DNA of 64,000 bases, taken from contig NZ_JARZHF010000008.1 in NCBI RefSeq assembly GCF_029891575.1, positions 124,001 through 188,000 of the forward strand, in the 5' to 3' direction. A program made the position numbers and the translations under genes. The stretch's first letter is position 1; the number at the start of each line of letters is the position of its first letter. This DNA is from Salipaludibacillus daqingensis (GTDB lineage Bacteria > Bacillota > Bacilli > Bacillales > Salisediminibacteriaceae). The notes under the pieces were generated by a model. That model was given only the letters and a program-made list of their open reading frames with translations. It ran no database searches and was not told where the DNA came from. Shown here piece by piece: positions 34,117 through 42,840 of this stretch.

Positions 34117-34476
34117 TCATCCAATTAGTAAAACATAAAGTAGCAACGACAACATGACTACACCTACGAGCGTGCTTGTTATGATAACTATCCACGATGA
34201 AGATTTAAATTGTTGCTCATTTATTGTTCGCTTATTTTTGAAAAATAGCCACGTTCCAAGGATAAGTACTGTCATTCCTGCAACAAAAGAAATCACACTT
34301 AGCATCGTAGCTAAGTTTCTACTCATTGGTGAACTTACTCCCGCTGTTAATTCGATACCAAAAATGAGAAATCCAATACCTTTCATGGCTAAAGCACTCC
34401 GAACCCATGCGAGAAACGTTCGTTCATTGGCAAGGTGTTGCTGAATATACGATGAGTCAATTGTTGGTTCTGCCAT
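34117..34476 (-). CDS. DUF202 (YidH-family) membrane protein
   Basis: 119 residues; DUF202 signature DSSYIQQHLANERTFLAWVRSALAMKGIGFLIFG followed by two further helices. Function unknown in bacteria; related domains occur in eukaryotic VTC complexes. Confidence 0.9.
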   Translation of the reverse strand: MAEPTIDSSYIQQHLANERTFLAWVRSALAMKGIGFLIFGIELTAGVSSPMSRNLATMLSVISFVAGMTVLILGTWLFFKNKRTINEQQFKSSSWIVIITSTLVGVVMLSLLLYVLLIG

Positions 34477-34669
34477 TTCAATCCCTTCTTTTCTACGAGA
34501 TAAGATTTCTTTCCTTTATTATCATACATGACTACTCGATTTTTGAAAAATGAACCTTTTACTTTTGATCGGCTGACGTGCAGCCTTTTTCTGTGATACC
34601 AACATTCTCCTCTCATACTCTCCCTTGTTTTGCGAAAAATACGATGGACACGTCTCAAGGAGGTTGTTA

Positions 34670-34855
34670 ATGGACAGTCAACGAGTAAAACAAATCATTG
34701 AATCACCCGTATTAATTAATGTCACCTACCACGGAATCCCCGTGTATATTGAGGAATTAGATGAAGGAAACCAATTGGCATCTGTTTTTCCACTTGAAAA
34801 CATGGATGCTCATCAAGAAGTCGATATAGACGGCTTAGTGGAAGAAGGACCATAA
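34670..34855 (+). CDS. sspH: H-type small acid-soluble spore protein (first copy)
   Basis: 61 residues with the SspH pattern: QRVKQIIESPVLINVTYHGIPVYIEELDEGNQLASVF. Minor SASPs of this class are made in the forespore under SigG and are packaged in the spore core. The start at 34670 follows AAGGAGG. GTGATA (34593-34598) and CATACTC (34614-34620) upstream resemble a SigG promoter, but the 15-bp spacer is short. More divergent than the second copy. Confidence 0.82.
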   Translation: MDSQRVKQIIESPVLINVTYHGIPVYIEELDEGNQLASVFPLENMDAHQEVDIDGLVEEGP

Positions 34856-34875
34856 ATGGAAGGGAGGTTATCACC

Positions 34876-35073
34876 ATGCATAGACAACGAGCAGAGGAAA
34901 TTGCTCATTCTCCAGAGATGCACCATGTCACTTATAACGGAAAGCCCATTTACATCCAACACGTAGACATGGATAACCAGACAGCGCTCGTATCAACTCT
35001 GGACGAGCAAGAGAATGAGTATGAAGTGCACGTAACAGACCTGATTGAGAGTAAAAGCGAAGTTGATTTATAA
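34876..35073 (+). CDS. sspH: H-type small acid-soluble spore protein (second copy)
   Basis: 65 residues; RQRAEEIAHSPEMHHVTYNGKPIYIQHVDMDNQTALVS matches SspH more closely than its upstream neighbour. AGGGAGG ahead of the ATG; 20 bp after the first copy's stop codon, so probably co-transcribed. The tandem arrangement indicates duplication. Confidence 0.85.
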   Translation: MHRQRAEEIAHSPEMHHVTYNGKPIYIQHVDMDNQTALVSTLDEQENEYEVHVTDLIESKSEVDL

Positions 35074-35087
35074 AGGAGACGATTTTC

Positions 35088-35116
35088 TTGACTCGCATGG
35101 TCGATTCCTCTACCTT
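35088..35116 (+). promoter_or_regulatory. Possible promoter of dinB-like gene
   Basis: TTGACT (35088-35093), 17-bp spacer, TACCTT (35111-35116), 38 bp before the TTG start. Confidence 0.4.
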
Positions 35117-35154
35117 AAAAGTAGTGCATCATATTCATTAAGGAGGGGTTTCTT

Positions 35155-35610
35155 TTGAGTCAAAGCAGTCATATTAAAGATCGTTTTTTATCACACCGGT
35201 TGATCACGAATGATTTGATCGGAAAAATCAAAACAGAACACTTCGACTATAAGCCAACACCTACCTCGATGTCAGCACACGAACTGGTTGTTCATATGTT
35301 AACGTCGTTTTACCATCTTGCATCTGCGGCCGCTAAACAACGACCAAAGACACTCCACGATAAGGACGATGATAAGAATTTACCATTGCTTGCCCAACGG
35401 TACACGGATGAATCGGTCAAACTCATTGAATCGTTATCAGAAGAAAGGCTCGATGAGTTTGTTGACCTTTCAGATTCGATGGGAATCAATGTTCCTGCTC
35501 GAACGTTGATAGATATGGCTATTGATCACGAAATTAATCATAAAGGCAATCTATTTGTGTATGTGCGCGAAATGGGCCATGAAAAGTTACCAATGTTTGT
35601 GAAAAAGTAA
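35155..35610 (+). CDS. DinB-family protein
   Basis: 151 residues forming the DinB four-helix bundle with the usual three metal-ligand positions (HELVVHMLTSFYH and DHEINHKG). DinB/YfiT-like proteins are metal-dependent thiol transferases or stress proteins. TTG start behind AAGGAGGGG. Stands between SASP genes and a repeat array. Confidence 0.85.
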   Translation: MSQSSHIKDRFLSHRLITNDLIGKIKTEHFDYKPTPTSMSAHELVVHMLTSFYHLASAAAKQRPKTLHDKDDDKNLPLLAQRYTDESVKLIESLSEERLDEFVDLSDSMGINVPARTLIDMAIDHEINHKGNLFVYVREMGHEKLPMFVKK

Positions 35611-35700
35611 GAATAAAACTCACTCAAGATGATTGAATAGTCATTTTACGTGTCGTTTTCTTATCACGGGACTAATTAGTGGAATTATTACCCTTTTATG

Positions 35701-36066
35701 GTGATTTCGACTAACTAGGTCACTAGTCACATCTACTAGTGACCCTTCTTTTGCGATTTCAACTAACTAGGGGCACTAGTCACATCAACTACTGACCCTT
35801 CTTTTGCGACTTTAGCTAACTAGTGGCACTAATCACATCAACTACTGACCCTTCTTTCGCGATTTCAACTAACTAGGGGCACTAGTCACATCAACTAGTG
35901 ACCCTTCTTTTGCGATTTCAACTAACTAGGGGCACTAGTCACATCAACTAGTGACCCTTCTTTTGCGATTTCAACTAACTAGGGGCACTAGCCATATCAA
36001 CTAGTGCCCCTTCTTTTGCGATTTCAACTAACTAGGGCACTAGTCACACCAACTAGTGCCCCTAAC
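35701..36066 (+). repeat. 53-bp tandem repeat array 3 (seven units)
   Basis: Units start at 35701, 35753, 35806, 35859, 35912, 35965 and 36018 (spacing 52 then 53 each). A unit has GCGATTTCAACTAACTA, then GGGGCACTAGTCACATCAA, then CTAGTGACCCTTCTTTT. Same period, same outer motifs and same orientation as arrays 1 and 2, but a different inner segment. End and start segments form short-loop palindromes GG(T/G)CACTAGT..ACTAGTG(A/C)CC. Fills the gap between convergent dinB and thuA-like genes. Confidence 0.9.
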
Positions 36067-36080
36067 TCATTAGTATTTGG

Positions 36081-36806
36081 CTATTTCATTTTTGCTTCTA
36101 TCTGTTCAATCGGTTTTACATTTCCATAGACAGGTTTTGTTCTTGGTGTAGGTGCGGCCCAACGCACAGCATTTTTGATAACTCGCTGGATTTCTTCATT
36201 ATGATACGTAGGGTACGTTTCATGTCCTGGTCTGAAATAAAATACCTTTCCTTGCCCTCTTCGATACGTGCATGCACTTCTAAACACTTCGCCACCTTCA
36301 AACCAACTCATCATAAGTAACTCATCTGGTGCTGGAATATCAAAGTGTTCCCCGTACATTTCTTCTTTTTCCAACTCGATGTATTGTCCTATTCCATCCA
36401 TAATCGGATGGCTCGGTTCAACAACCCATAACCGCTCTTTTTCATCTGCTTCACGCCACTTCAAATCACAGGACGTTCCCATTAGCTTTTTAAAAATTTT
36501 AGAAAAGTGCCCTGAATGTAAAACGATCAAACCCATTCCGTCCAGCACTCGTTGCCTTACTTTCTCCACAATAGTATCATCCACTTCATCGTGGGCCATG
36601 TGTCCCCACCATAGTAATACTTCTGTATTATTTAACACCTCATCTGTTAAACCGTGCTCCGGTTCATCGAGCGTTGCCGTGTTTACGTCAAGCGACTCCT
36701 CTTTCAAAAAAGAGGCAATGGCCCCGTGAATCCCTTCAGGATAAATATCTGCTACAACAGAATTTTGCTTCTCATGACGGTTTTCATTCCATACTGTTAC
36801 TTTCAT
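36081..36806 (-). CDS. ThuA-domain protein
   Basis: 241 residues with the ThuA/glutamine-amidotransferase-like fold: [97 protein letters not shown]. ThuA proteins take part in trehalose or other sugar catabolism, possibly as keto-sugar converting factors. A perfect cre site 26 bp upstream indicates catabolite repression, in line with carbohydrate use. Confidence 0.9.
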   Translation of the reverse strand: MKVTVWNENRHEKQNSVVADIYPEGIHGAIASFLKEESLDVNTATLDEPEHGLTDEVLNNTEVLLWWGHMAHDEVDDTIVEKVRQRVLDGMGLIVLHSGHFSKIFKKLMGTSCDLKWREADEKERLWVVEPSHPIMDGIGQYIELEKEEMYGEHFDIPAPDELLMMSWFEGGEVFRSACTYRRGQGKVFYFRPGHETYPTYHNEEIQRVIKNAVRWAAPTPRTKPVYGNVKPIEQIEAKMK

Positions 36807-36831
36807 TTCTTATCTCTCCTTATTCGAATTA

Positions 36832-36845
36832 AGCAAACGTTTTCA
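36832..36845 (-). promoter_or_regulatory. cre (CcpA) site upstream of ThuA gene
   Basis: Minus-strand TGAAAACGTTTGCT fits TGWAARCGYTWNCW at all 14 positions. A second related palindrome GTAAACGTTTAC (36875-36886) lies 30 bp further upstream; it fits cre at about 12 of 14 positions and could be an auxiliary cre or a LacI-family operator. Confidence 0.75.
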
Positions 36846-37078
36846 CTCACCATTCAAGTTTAACAGAAAAATGCGTAAACGTTTACTCACACTCAAAACT
36901 TTTTCCATATATAACTTTATACCTATTTTTAAAATCGAGTAATTTGATAAGTTGTTGTCATTTCTAAGCATTAAAAGGGGAATTAATTCGCCTTTTGCCT
37001 TATACTAATAGTAACTTAACATTCCGCCCCAAAAAAAACAGCTTGTGTGTTCACTATATAGAAAAGGACTGTAGACCT

Positions 37079-38632
37079 ATGAGAGAAGTTCTCCTCCCGA
37101 TTATCATTTATATTTTGCCGCTTTTTATTTTATTTCATATGGCCGTTGATGTTTTTCAAAGAAACCCTAAACGAACGGAGAACCGGTTACTTGCCATTTA
37201 CTTTGTCTGTTATGGAATGCTATTTCTAGAAGAGTACATCCGCCAGTTGGTTCCTATAGAATATAGTCCCGCATTGGTCACATATTGGTTTGGAAATGCT
37301 GGTATTTTAATCCCAAGCCTGTTTTTTCATTTCACGTTCAAGCTGGCCGGTTTTGATAAAAAGATGCCTAAATATTTATATCCGTATATTTTTTATGTCA
37401 CACTTATTCCGATTCTGTTGACATTTATTTTCCGAGAAAACATCATGAACAGCCAAGATTTTGTTCAAGTTGGAATGTGGATTTACCCAGAGTTTAATTC
37501 AGCATATATCATGACATTAACTATTGCTAATTTCTTCAGTGCCTTTATTATCGGTTTTATGGTCTATTTGCACCGACGAAGCGCTTCAGAAGCAAAAAAA
37601 CAGATGTTTACGCTCCTTATCATTGTCGCTTTCATCGCTTTTATTTGGAATATTATTTTCGGCTACTTCGAATTTCGTGGAGTGATGCCTCCATACCCGT
37701 ATATATTTGCCGGTCTATTCTGGGCTGTCGCCTTAGGATATGCGACGAGAAAATTTGATTTCCTTGCTTCTTACAATAAACGGTTTGCTACTTTGTATAA
37801 TTTAAATCCTGCATCCATTATTCTTGTTAATAAAGATGGAATCATAGAAAGTTCCAACCCAGCTGCAAAAAATTTGTTGCATGTCGATTCCTTAAGCAAT
37901 CAATCGTTCCATCAATTTTTTCCTGACAAAAAGAAACAAACGTGGTTGGATCACTTCAAACGACATTTTTCTGAAAACGAAAAATTTTATGAGTTTGAAA
38001 CTAAACTTCAAACGAGGGACGGCATTGAGAAATACGTGTTGATAGATGGTGACTACGTGTTTATTGATCAAGAACCTCATAACATGTTGATTATTCGTGA
38101 TGTGGATGAGAACAAAGAAGCAGAAAACACGATTCGTTTCCTTGCCTATCATGATGCCCTGACCAAGTTACCTAATCGCCGTTACTTTTATGAACAAGCT
38201 CCTTTAGTCATTTCAAAACAACATCCATTAGCCATTGTCGTTATCGATTTAGATGGTTTCAAGCTAATCAATGACACCTATGGCCATCAAACCGGTGACC
38301 ATTACTTGATTCATACGGCGAAACTTTTAGAACACAGCATCAAGAATTCCGGTATGGCTTCGAGAGTCGGTGGTGACGAGTTTTATATGTATTTCTCTTA
38401 TGAAACTCAACCAGAGGTCATTGCATTTGCTACAAACTTGCTTGACTTATGCAAAAAACAACCGTTCCAAGAGAATGATGTTTCGATTCCAATTCACATT
38501 AGCATGGGAATTAGCCTTTCCCCTAACCATGGGAATGACTTAGAAACGCTAATCCATAAAGCTGATCAAGCGATGTACCAAATGAAGCATAATGGCAAAA
38601 ATGGTTACCATATCTATTCTAAAAACTCTTGA
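37079..38632 (+). CDS. Membrane-bound diguanylate cyclase (7TM-PAS-GGDEF)
   Basis: 517 residues: N-terminal seven-helix sensor (about 1-220, HisKA_7TM-like), PAS domain (about 235-340; ASIILVNKDGIIESSNPAAKNLL) and GGDEF domain (about 355-515; HDALTKLPNRRYF, VVIDLDGFKLINDTYGHQTGDHYL, SRVGGDEFYMYF). The intact GGDEF and metal Asp residues indicate active synthesis of c-di-GMP. The inhibitory RxxD site is missing (NSGM at the place), so product inhibition is not expected. The start at 37079 is behind AAAGGAC; the longer frame to 36995 has no ribosome site. Confidence 0.9.
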   Translation: MREVLLPIIIYILPLFILFHMAVDVFQRNPKRTENRLLAIYFVCYGMLFLEEYIRQLVPIEYSPALVTYWFGNAGILIPSLFFHFTFKLAGFDKKMPKYLYPYIFYVTLIPILLTFIFRENIMNSQDFVQVGMWIYPEFNSAYIMTLTIANFFSAFIIGFMVYLHRRSASEAKKQMFTLLIIVAFIAFIWNIIFGYFEFRGVMPPYPYIFAGLFWAVALGYATRKFDFLASYNKRFATLYNLNPASIILVNKDGIIESSNPAAKNLLHVDSLSNQSFHQFFPDKKKQTWLDHFKRHFSENEKFYEFETKLQTRDGIEKYVLIDGDYVFIDQEPHNMLIIRDVDENKEAENTIRFLAYHDALTKLPNRRYFYEQAPLVISKQHPLAIVVIDLDGFKLINDTYGHQTGDHYLIHTAKLLEHSIKNSGMASRVGGDEFYMYFSYETQPEVIAFATNLLDLCKKQPFQENDVSIPIHISMGISLSPNHGNDLETLIHKADQAMYQMKHNGKNGYHIYSKNS

Positions 38633-38751
38633 ACTAACTTATTTTCTTGAGACAGGCAATGCTGTTTATTTTAAGGATTGAGTTTCGCTGCCATGCGTGA
38701 CTCTAGCACGAAGAAGTCACCATTACTGATGTATTCCATCCTCGTTATAAG

Positions 38752-38803
38752 AAAAAGCAGTTCTAGAAAGGTGAATGAGATTCATCTTCCAGGACTGCTT
38801 TTT
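38752..38803 (+). terminator. Long hairpin, probable terminator of GGDEF transcript
   Basis: AAAAAGCAGT..CTAGAA..GTGAAT / ATTCAT..AGGACTGCTTTTTT, an imperfect extended stem followed by T-run, about 120 bp after the stop codon. Between stop and hairpin no gene is seen. Confidence 0.7.
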
Positions 38804-38930
38804 TATTTGTAGAGCACGATTGCCAGCATTCCATTTGAAGGAAAAGTAGCTATTTGTGAAACTTTTCGTTTTGTTGCTCGTATGAAAAGAAGGACCTATT
38901 TTAAAGGAAAATATTGGAGGAGGCATCATA

Positions 38931-39206
38931 ATGTTCGAAATCGACGTATCAACATCTCGCTCTCATCTTATTATTCAATGGCAACTATCGAATATAAAAG
39001 TGCCTATTAAAGAAATTACTGAAATAAGTCATGATGACAGCTACGGTGGAGTGAATCAACCAGGGATTAGAATTGGGACACCTTCTGATTCAACGGATCG
39101 TTTAGTAATTAAAACACCCTCTAGAAACTTCATTCTATTTACTTCAAAGGGACCTCAGCTGGAAAATAAATTGAATTCTATCATGAAATCTTTAACGAAG
39201 CCCTAA
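38931..39206 (+). CDS. SunI/YnzG-like PH-domain protein
   Basis: 91 residues with the bacterial PH-like pattern of the SunI/YnzG family: VPIKEITEISHDDSYGG, IRIGTPSDSTDRLVIKTPSRNFILFTSKG. SunI gives immunity to sublancin in B. subtilis, while YnzG-type paralogues have no known role. This copy lacks the N-terminal membrane helix of SunI and has no bacteriocin gene next to it, so an immunity role is not supported here. GGAGGAGGC ahead of the ATG. Confidence 0.7.
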   Translation: MFEIDVSTSRSHLIIQWQLSNIKVPIKEITEISHDDSYGGVNQPGIRIGTPSDSTDRLVIKTPSRNFILFTSKGPQLENKLNSIMKSLTKP

Positions 39207-39246
39207 ATACTTAATGGGCTTCTTCTTCATTTATTAGAAAAACTTG

Positions 39247-39483
39247 TTAAATTTCTTTTCTTTTATTTGAGTCTCTCTTCGATTTCACATTTAATAGAAA
39301 GTTTACGGAAAAGGTAGCCAATAACCCTATCCAAAAAATAACTGTAGAAGATAACACCTCGTTGTCATTCAGATAAATATAGATTGTATCGACAAATAAT
39401 AGTATAAGAAAAGTATAAAAGCCAAAAATAGCTGCTTTTCTCCAATTCTTATCTTCAACTTCTGTACTATTTCTGAAAAACAC
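39247..39483 (-). CDS. Small two-span membrane protein
   Basis: 78 residues from GTG 39483, which has AAGAGGAGGAG 7 nt upstream; a longer frame to 39531 would put this site inside the gene. Polar N-terminus (FFRNSTEVEDKNWRK), two helices (AAIFGFYTFLILLFVDTIYIYL and STVIFWIGLLATFSVNFLL) and a basic tail. No family recognised. Confidence 0.55.
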   Translation of the reverse strand: MFFRNSTEVEDKNWRKAAIFGFYTFLILLFVDTIYIYLNDNEVLSSTVIFWIGLLATFSVNFLLNVKSKRDSNKRKEI

Positions 39484-39620
39484 GTTAATCTCCTCCTCTT
39501 GAGTTTTCCCGCAATCATGATCATTTACCATTTTATTTCGCTAAAGAGTTAGCTGTTTCCTGCTCTAATCTATCTATTTTTAAGTTAATGAATGGGGAAA
39601 ATCTATTTAAACCACAAAAA

Positions 39621-39647
39621 AAACCGCGCCACTAAAGTGAGCGGTTT
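39621..39647 (-). terminator. Terminator of htpX
   Basis: AAACCGC..CACT / AGTG..GCGGTTT stem; on the minus strand followed by eight T (complement of A-run ending at 39623). Confidence 0.85.
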
Positions 39648-39655
39648 GTCTGGTA

Positions 39656-40570
39656 TTAGCGCTGTTCAAGTCTTGCAATTCTTTCATCTAAGTCAGGGTG
39701 AGATGAAAACAACTTCATCATACTCCCTTTCCCACTTATCTTCATCGTTTGGATTGCTGAATCGTCGGTACGATCCTTTACGGTTGCTCGATTTACGTGT
39801 GTTTTCAGTGAGCGAAGAGCATGAGCCATTTTATCTCGACCAGCTAAGTCAGCTCCCCCGCGATCGGCGTGAAATTCTCTGTGTCGGGAGTAAGCACTGA
39901 CAACAATGCTTCCCAATATGGAGAATAAAATTTGGAAAATGATAATCGCCGCAAAACGAACAACAAATTGCATTTCAGAACGTACTAAACGTGATACAAG
40001 AATCGCAGCGATCCTTGAGAGGAATACGACAAAGGTATTCACAACACCTTGCAATAACGTCATCGTTACCATGTCACCATTGGCTACGTGCGCCACTTCG
40101 TGAGCAATAACACCTTCAACTGAATCGTCATCCATATTTTGCAATAACCCTGCAGATACACAAACGAGTGACCGTTTTTTCGAAGGTCCAGTAGCAAAAG
40201 CATTTACTTCAGCTGATTGATAAATTCCAACCTCCGGCATATGCATTAAACCAGCAGCTCGAGAAAAACGATGAACCTTCTCCACTACAGCACGTTCTTG
40301 CCGAGTAAGTTGATCATCTGGATCTAATACTTTTACCTTCATCATTTTCTTTGCCATCCAGCGTGATAACGCCAATGAGATAAAAGAACCCCCGAAACCT
40401 ATGAGCAAACTGAAGATCATGAGAGTAGTATAATTAATTCCTAATCCACCACTACCATCTTGAATAGATGGATCAATGTTTGTAAATGTTGTGATAAGTG
40501 TCCATGCAATCACAAGTGTTGTCATTACAAGTATGTTTGTAATAATAAAAAATAAAACTCTTTTTCCCAT
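39656..40570 (-). CDS. htpX: HtpX-type M48 membrane metalloprotease
   Basis: 304 residues: two N-terminal helices, zinc motif HEVAH (in [23 protein letters not shown]), a second helix pair, and the third zinc ligand region [34 protein letters not shown] is the usual substrate-groove strand. HtpX degrades misfolded membrane proteins under stress. The start at 40570 follows GGAGG with 7-8 nt spacing; upstream in-frame Met codons lack a ribosome site. Confidence 0.95.
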   Translation of the reverse strand: MGKRVLFFIITNILVMTTLVIAWTLITTFTNIDPSIQDGSGGLGINYTTLMIFSLLIGFGGSFISLALSRWMAKKMMKVKVLDPDDQLTRQERAVVEKVHRFSRAAGLMHMPEVGIYQSAEVNAFATGPSKKRSLVCVSAGLLQNMDDDSVEGVIAHEVAHVANGDMVTMTLLQGVVNTFVVFLSRIAAILVSRLVRSEMQFVVRFAAIIIFQILFSILGSIVVSAYSRHREFHADRGGADLAGRDKMAHALRSLKTHVNRATVKDRTDDSAIQTMKISGKGSMMKLFSSHPDLDERIARLEQR

Positions 40571-40813
40571 TTCGTAAGCCTCCATTTTCATGATGTACTC
40601 GTACATTTTACCATGATTCTATTAATATGAAAGTAAATAGATTAAAATGTTAAGATATCTCGTCTGTTAAAACTCCAAACTACTTTAATTAGAAACAATG
40701 CCAGCAAATCTATCCCTATTTTTCTTTAAATCTTTTCCATAGTTCGCGAGTTTTTCTATAATGTCATATCTCATATTGACGAGAATGATCGGTTGTTATT
40801 TTAGCACGATAAA

Positions 40814-40838
40814 AGACTGAGCTACAATCACCCAGTCT
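40814..40838 (-). terminator. Probable terminator of deacetylase gene
   Basis: AGACTG / CAGTCT stem with 13-nt loop; minus strand then reads TTTTATCG. It lies about 77 bp beyond the stop codon, in the otherwise featureless 344-bp gap between htpX and this gene. Confidence 0.5.
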
Positions 40839-40914
40839 CTATCTATTTTATGAAATACTTCGTTATATAGATATTTTCAACTATTTATCTCAAAAATGGA
40901 AATGTTTTATAAAA

Positions 40915-42054
40915 CTAACGAACAATCGGTTTATTTGCTAATCGATTTTGTACCATGTCGTTTAATTCTTCGTCCGTAATATCTCTAAACGTACGGAACT
41001 TATATCCTTCTTCTTTATAGAATTCGATGACTTTCGGTAGAATATCTGCTGTCGCTTGGTTAGGTGCCGTGTCGTGAAACAGTGCTACGACGAGATCTTT
41101 GCCTCGCGAGGAATGTTTGATTTGGTCTAGCATTGCTTCAGGTTGTTTAGAAAGCCCTCCAGCATCTCCTGAGGAAACGTTCCAATCAATGTAGTGATAG
41201 CCACGCTCTTTTATGTCTTCCGTCAACCGAGGCATAAACTGCTTCCCACCATAGTCAAAAGAGCTATGATTGGATGAACCCCCAGGAAAACGAATAATTT
41301 TCGGTGCTTCAAAACCTAGAACATTTTCATATGCTTCTTCTGCTAATTCTAAATCATTATAAAATCGATCAAAACTCTCATATATTGCATAATCGTGCGT
41401 ATAAGAATGTGTTAAAATCATGTTTCCATCATAATACGTTCGTTGTGCAATTTCCGGGTGTTTTTCCATCCTTTGCCCGATCGTAAAAAAAGTTGCGTTC
41501 ACATCATATTCATTTAATGTGTCAAGAATATCTGGAGTCGTTGTCGTTGGTCCATCGTCAAATGTTAAAAAAACTTTCTTGGACCCATCAGTTTCTGGGA
41601 TATTCACAAATTGGTGATTCGACTGGTTCGACTCCGATTCATTAGACGAATTTGAAGATGTTTCATTTAGTTGCCTTTGCAACTCATCTAACTCTTCTGT
41701 TTTTTCTGTGTTGGATTCTTCTAGACTGGAAATCTCAGCTTTTTTTTCATCTAATCTACTTTTTAAGTGTTCATTTTCTGCCTCTAATTCCTCCAATGAA
41801 GCTATTTGCTTCTCAAACTCGTCGATCTCTTTCTTTGAACGTTGAAGGTCTTCTTTTAATTGCTCTATTTCCTCTTCAGACTGTAAAACATCTTGTTCTA
41901 GTCGTTTCAATTCTTGTTCACTTTCTTGAAGATTTTTCTCCATCAATGTTCTATCATCAGTATGAGATGCCTTTCCAATCCAAAAAGATGTACTGATTAA
42001 ACTGAATAGGAGTATGAGTGCTAAGACAACTTTAAAATAACGATTTTTCATCAT
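40915..42054 (-). CDS. Coiled-coil polysaccharide (peptidoglycan) deacetylase
   Basis: 379 residues: N-terminal membrane anchor/signal segment (YFKVVLALILLFSLISTSFWIG), a long Glu/Lys coiled coil (about 35-135), a Ser/Asn linker and a NodB domain with all motifs: FLTFDDGP (catalytic/metal Asp), HSYTH (metal His), RFPGGSSN, DWNVSSGDAGG and LFHDT. Carbohydrate esterase family 4, removing N-acetyl groups from wall glycans. The coiled coil is unusual and may set the distance from the membrane or drive dimerisation. The start at 42054 follows GAGGAGGG. Confidence 0.92.
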   Translation of the reverse strand: MMKNRYFKVVLALILLFSLISTSFWIGKASHTDDRTLMEKNLQESEQELKRLEQDVLQSEEEIEQLKEDLQRSKKEIDEFEKQIASLEELEAENEHLKSRLDEKKAEISSLEESNTEKTEELDELQRQLNETSSNSSNESESNQSNHQFVNIPETDGSKKVFLTFDDGPTTTTPDILDTLNEYDVNATFFTIGQRMEKHPEIAQRTYYDGNMILTHSYTHDYAIYESFDRFYNDLELAEEAYENVLGFEAPKIIRFPGGSSNHSSFDYGGKQFMPRLTEDIKERGYHYIDWNVSSGDAGGLSKQPEAMLDQIKHSSRGKDLVVALFHDTAPNQATADILPKVIEFYKEEGYKFRTFRDITDEELNDMVQNRLANKPIVR

Positions 42055-42153
42055 CTTTGTGTCCCTCCTCTCCTGCCTTGTTACTACATTAGACGTGATG
42101 AGTAAGGGATTTGTTACATATAGTCGAAAATTAGGACAAGTCCGCGAATAAAA

Positions 42154-42193
42154 TAAAGCCATTCGAGTTCATGTTTTACCTCGAGTGGCTTTA
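42154..42193 (-). terminator. Terminator of small membrane protein gene
   Basis: TAAAGCCA.TCGAG / CTCGA.TGGCTTTA stem with 12-nt loop, 11 bp beyond the stop of the gene at 42205-42405 and upstream of the deacetylase gene. Confidence 0.75.
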
Positions 42194-42204
42194 TGGCTCA
42201 TTCG

Positions 42205-42405
42205 TTATCGATCCTCTTTTATTTCTAACGGATCCATCGTTTCGTCTAACGGAATTCCTTTTTCTATTTTTAGTTTCTCCAATTCAATTCGCCGCTCTTC
42301 TACTCTTAACTCTTTCTCTTTATACTTGTATTTCTTCTTACTTTCATATCCAATATATAAATAATAAATGGCAACAATAATGACGATATAAAACCAAAAA
42401 TCCAT
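42205..42405 (-). CDS. Small membrane-anchored coiled protein
   Basis: 66 residues: an N-terminal membrane helix (DFWFYIVIIVAIYYLYIGY) and a highly charged helix (KKKYKYKEKELRVEERRIELEKLKIEKG). AGGAGG before the ATG. Similar small proteins are common in Bacillaceae; function unknown. Confidence 0.65.
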   Translation of the reverse strand: MDFWFYIVIIVAIYYLYIGYESKKKYKYKEKELRVEERRIELEKLKIEKGIPLDETMDPLEIKEDR

Positions 42406-42515
42406 CTGTGTATTCCTCCTTTATCTCTTCATTTCCTGCATATATTATACCATAATTTCCCGTCTATGTAGGTCCGTTTGCTCCTTTATTGTCGGCGTTT
42501 CATCTCGAAAAAAAT

Positions 42516-42548
42516 GACGATCATTTGTCTAGTAGACAAGTGATCGCC
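42516..42548 (-). terminator. Terminator of the peptide gene
   Basis: Minus-strand GGCGATCACTTGTCT / AGACAAATGATCGTC stem with 3-nt loop, followed by a T-run (complement of 42508-42514). It sits 13 bp after the peptide stop codon, supporting a dedicated short transcript. Confidence 0.9.
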
Positions 42549-42560
42549 TTGTTTTTATAA

Positions 42561-42671
42561 TTATCCATGAGTATACTTTGGCGGTGCATCCGGAGTAGTA
42601 TCAATCGCGTAGGCATTTAGTGGCAAAGTCATCATAACTGTTACTGCCAAAACAACAAGTACTTTTTTCAT
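42561..42671 (-). CDS. Secreted signalling pro-peptide (PapR/NprX/Phr-like)
   Basis: 36 codons too short for most callers. AAGGAG lies 11 nt before the ATG. Lys-Lys then a hydrophobic signal core (VLVVLAVTVMMTLPLNAYA), signal-peptidase site AYA, and a short tail ending APPKYTHG-stop. The layout matches pro-peptides of RRNPP quorum-sensing systems, whose active 5-8 residue signal is the C-terminus (candidate PPKYTHG or shorter). It is divergent from a PlcR/NprR-like receptor gene 170 bp away and has its own terminator. The sequence of the tail is unlike PapR or NprX, so it would be a new pherotype. Peptide identity is inference. Confidence 0.72.
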   Translation of the reverse strand: MKKVLVVLAVTVMMTLPLNAYAIDTTPDAPPKYTHG

Positions 42672-42799
42672 AATAGGAACAACTCCTTAAGATTTTATCT
42701 TATTGTTACATAATTCATCCTCATATGCTTCGGGCAATATATTTAATATTCTGAAAATAATACGGTATTATAATGAATATACTAGTGATTTCTCACGTG

Positions 42800-42819
42800 G
42801 TTATTAACATATTAATATT
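42800..42819. promoter_or_regulatory. AT-rich dyad upstream of receptor gene
   Basis: GTTATTAA-CATA-TTAATATT, 21 bp before the receptor ATG. Its TATTAA-N4-TTAATATT core is shared with the dyad ahead of the subtilisin gene (43779-43798). Candidate binding site of the HTH regulator; a further half-site TTAATATT is at 42743-42750. Confidence 0.45.
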
Positions 42820-42840
42820 TTTATAGATGGAGATGGTCAA

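Noticed and set aside
38931-39206. Bacteriocin immunity locus
   Set aside because: The SunI/YnzG-like protein lacks the membrane helix of SunI and has no precursor peptide, transporter or modification gene nearby.
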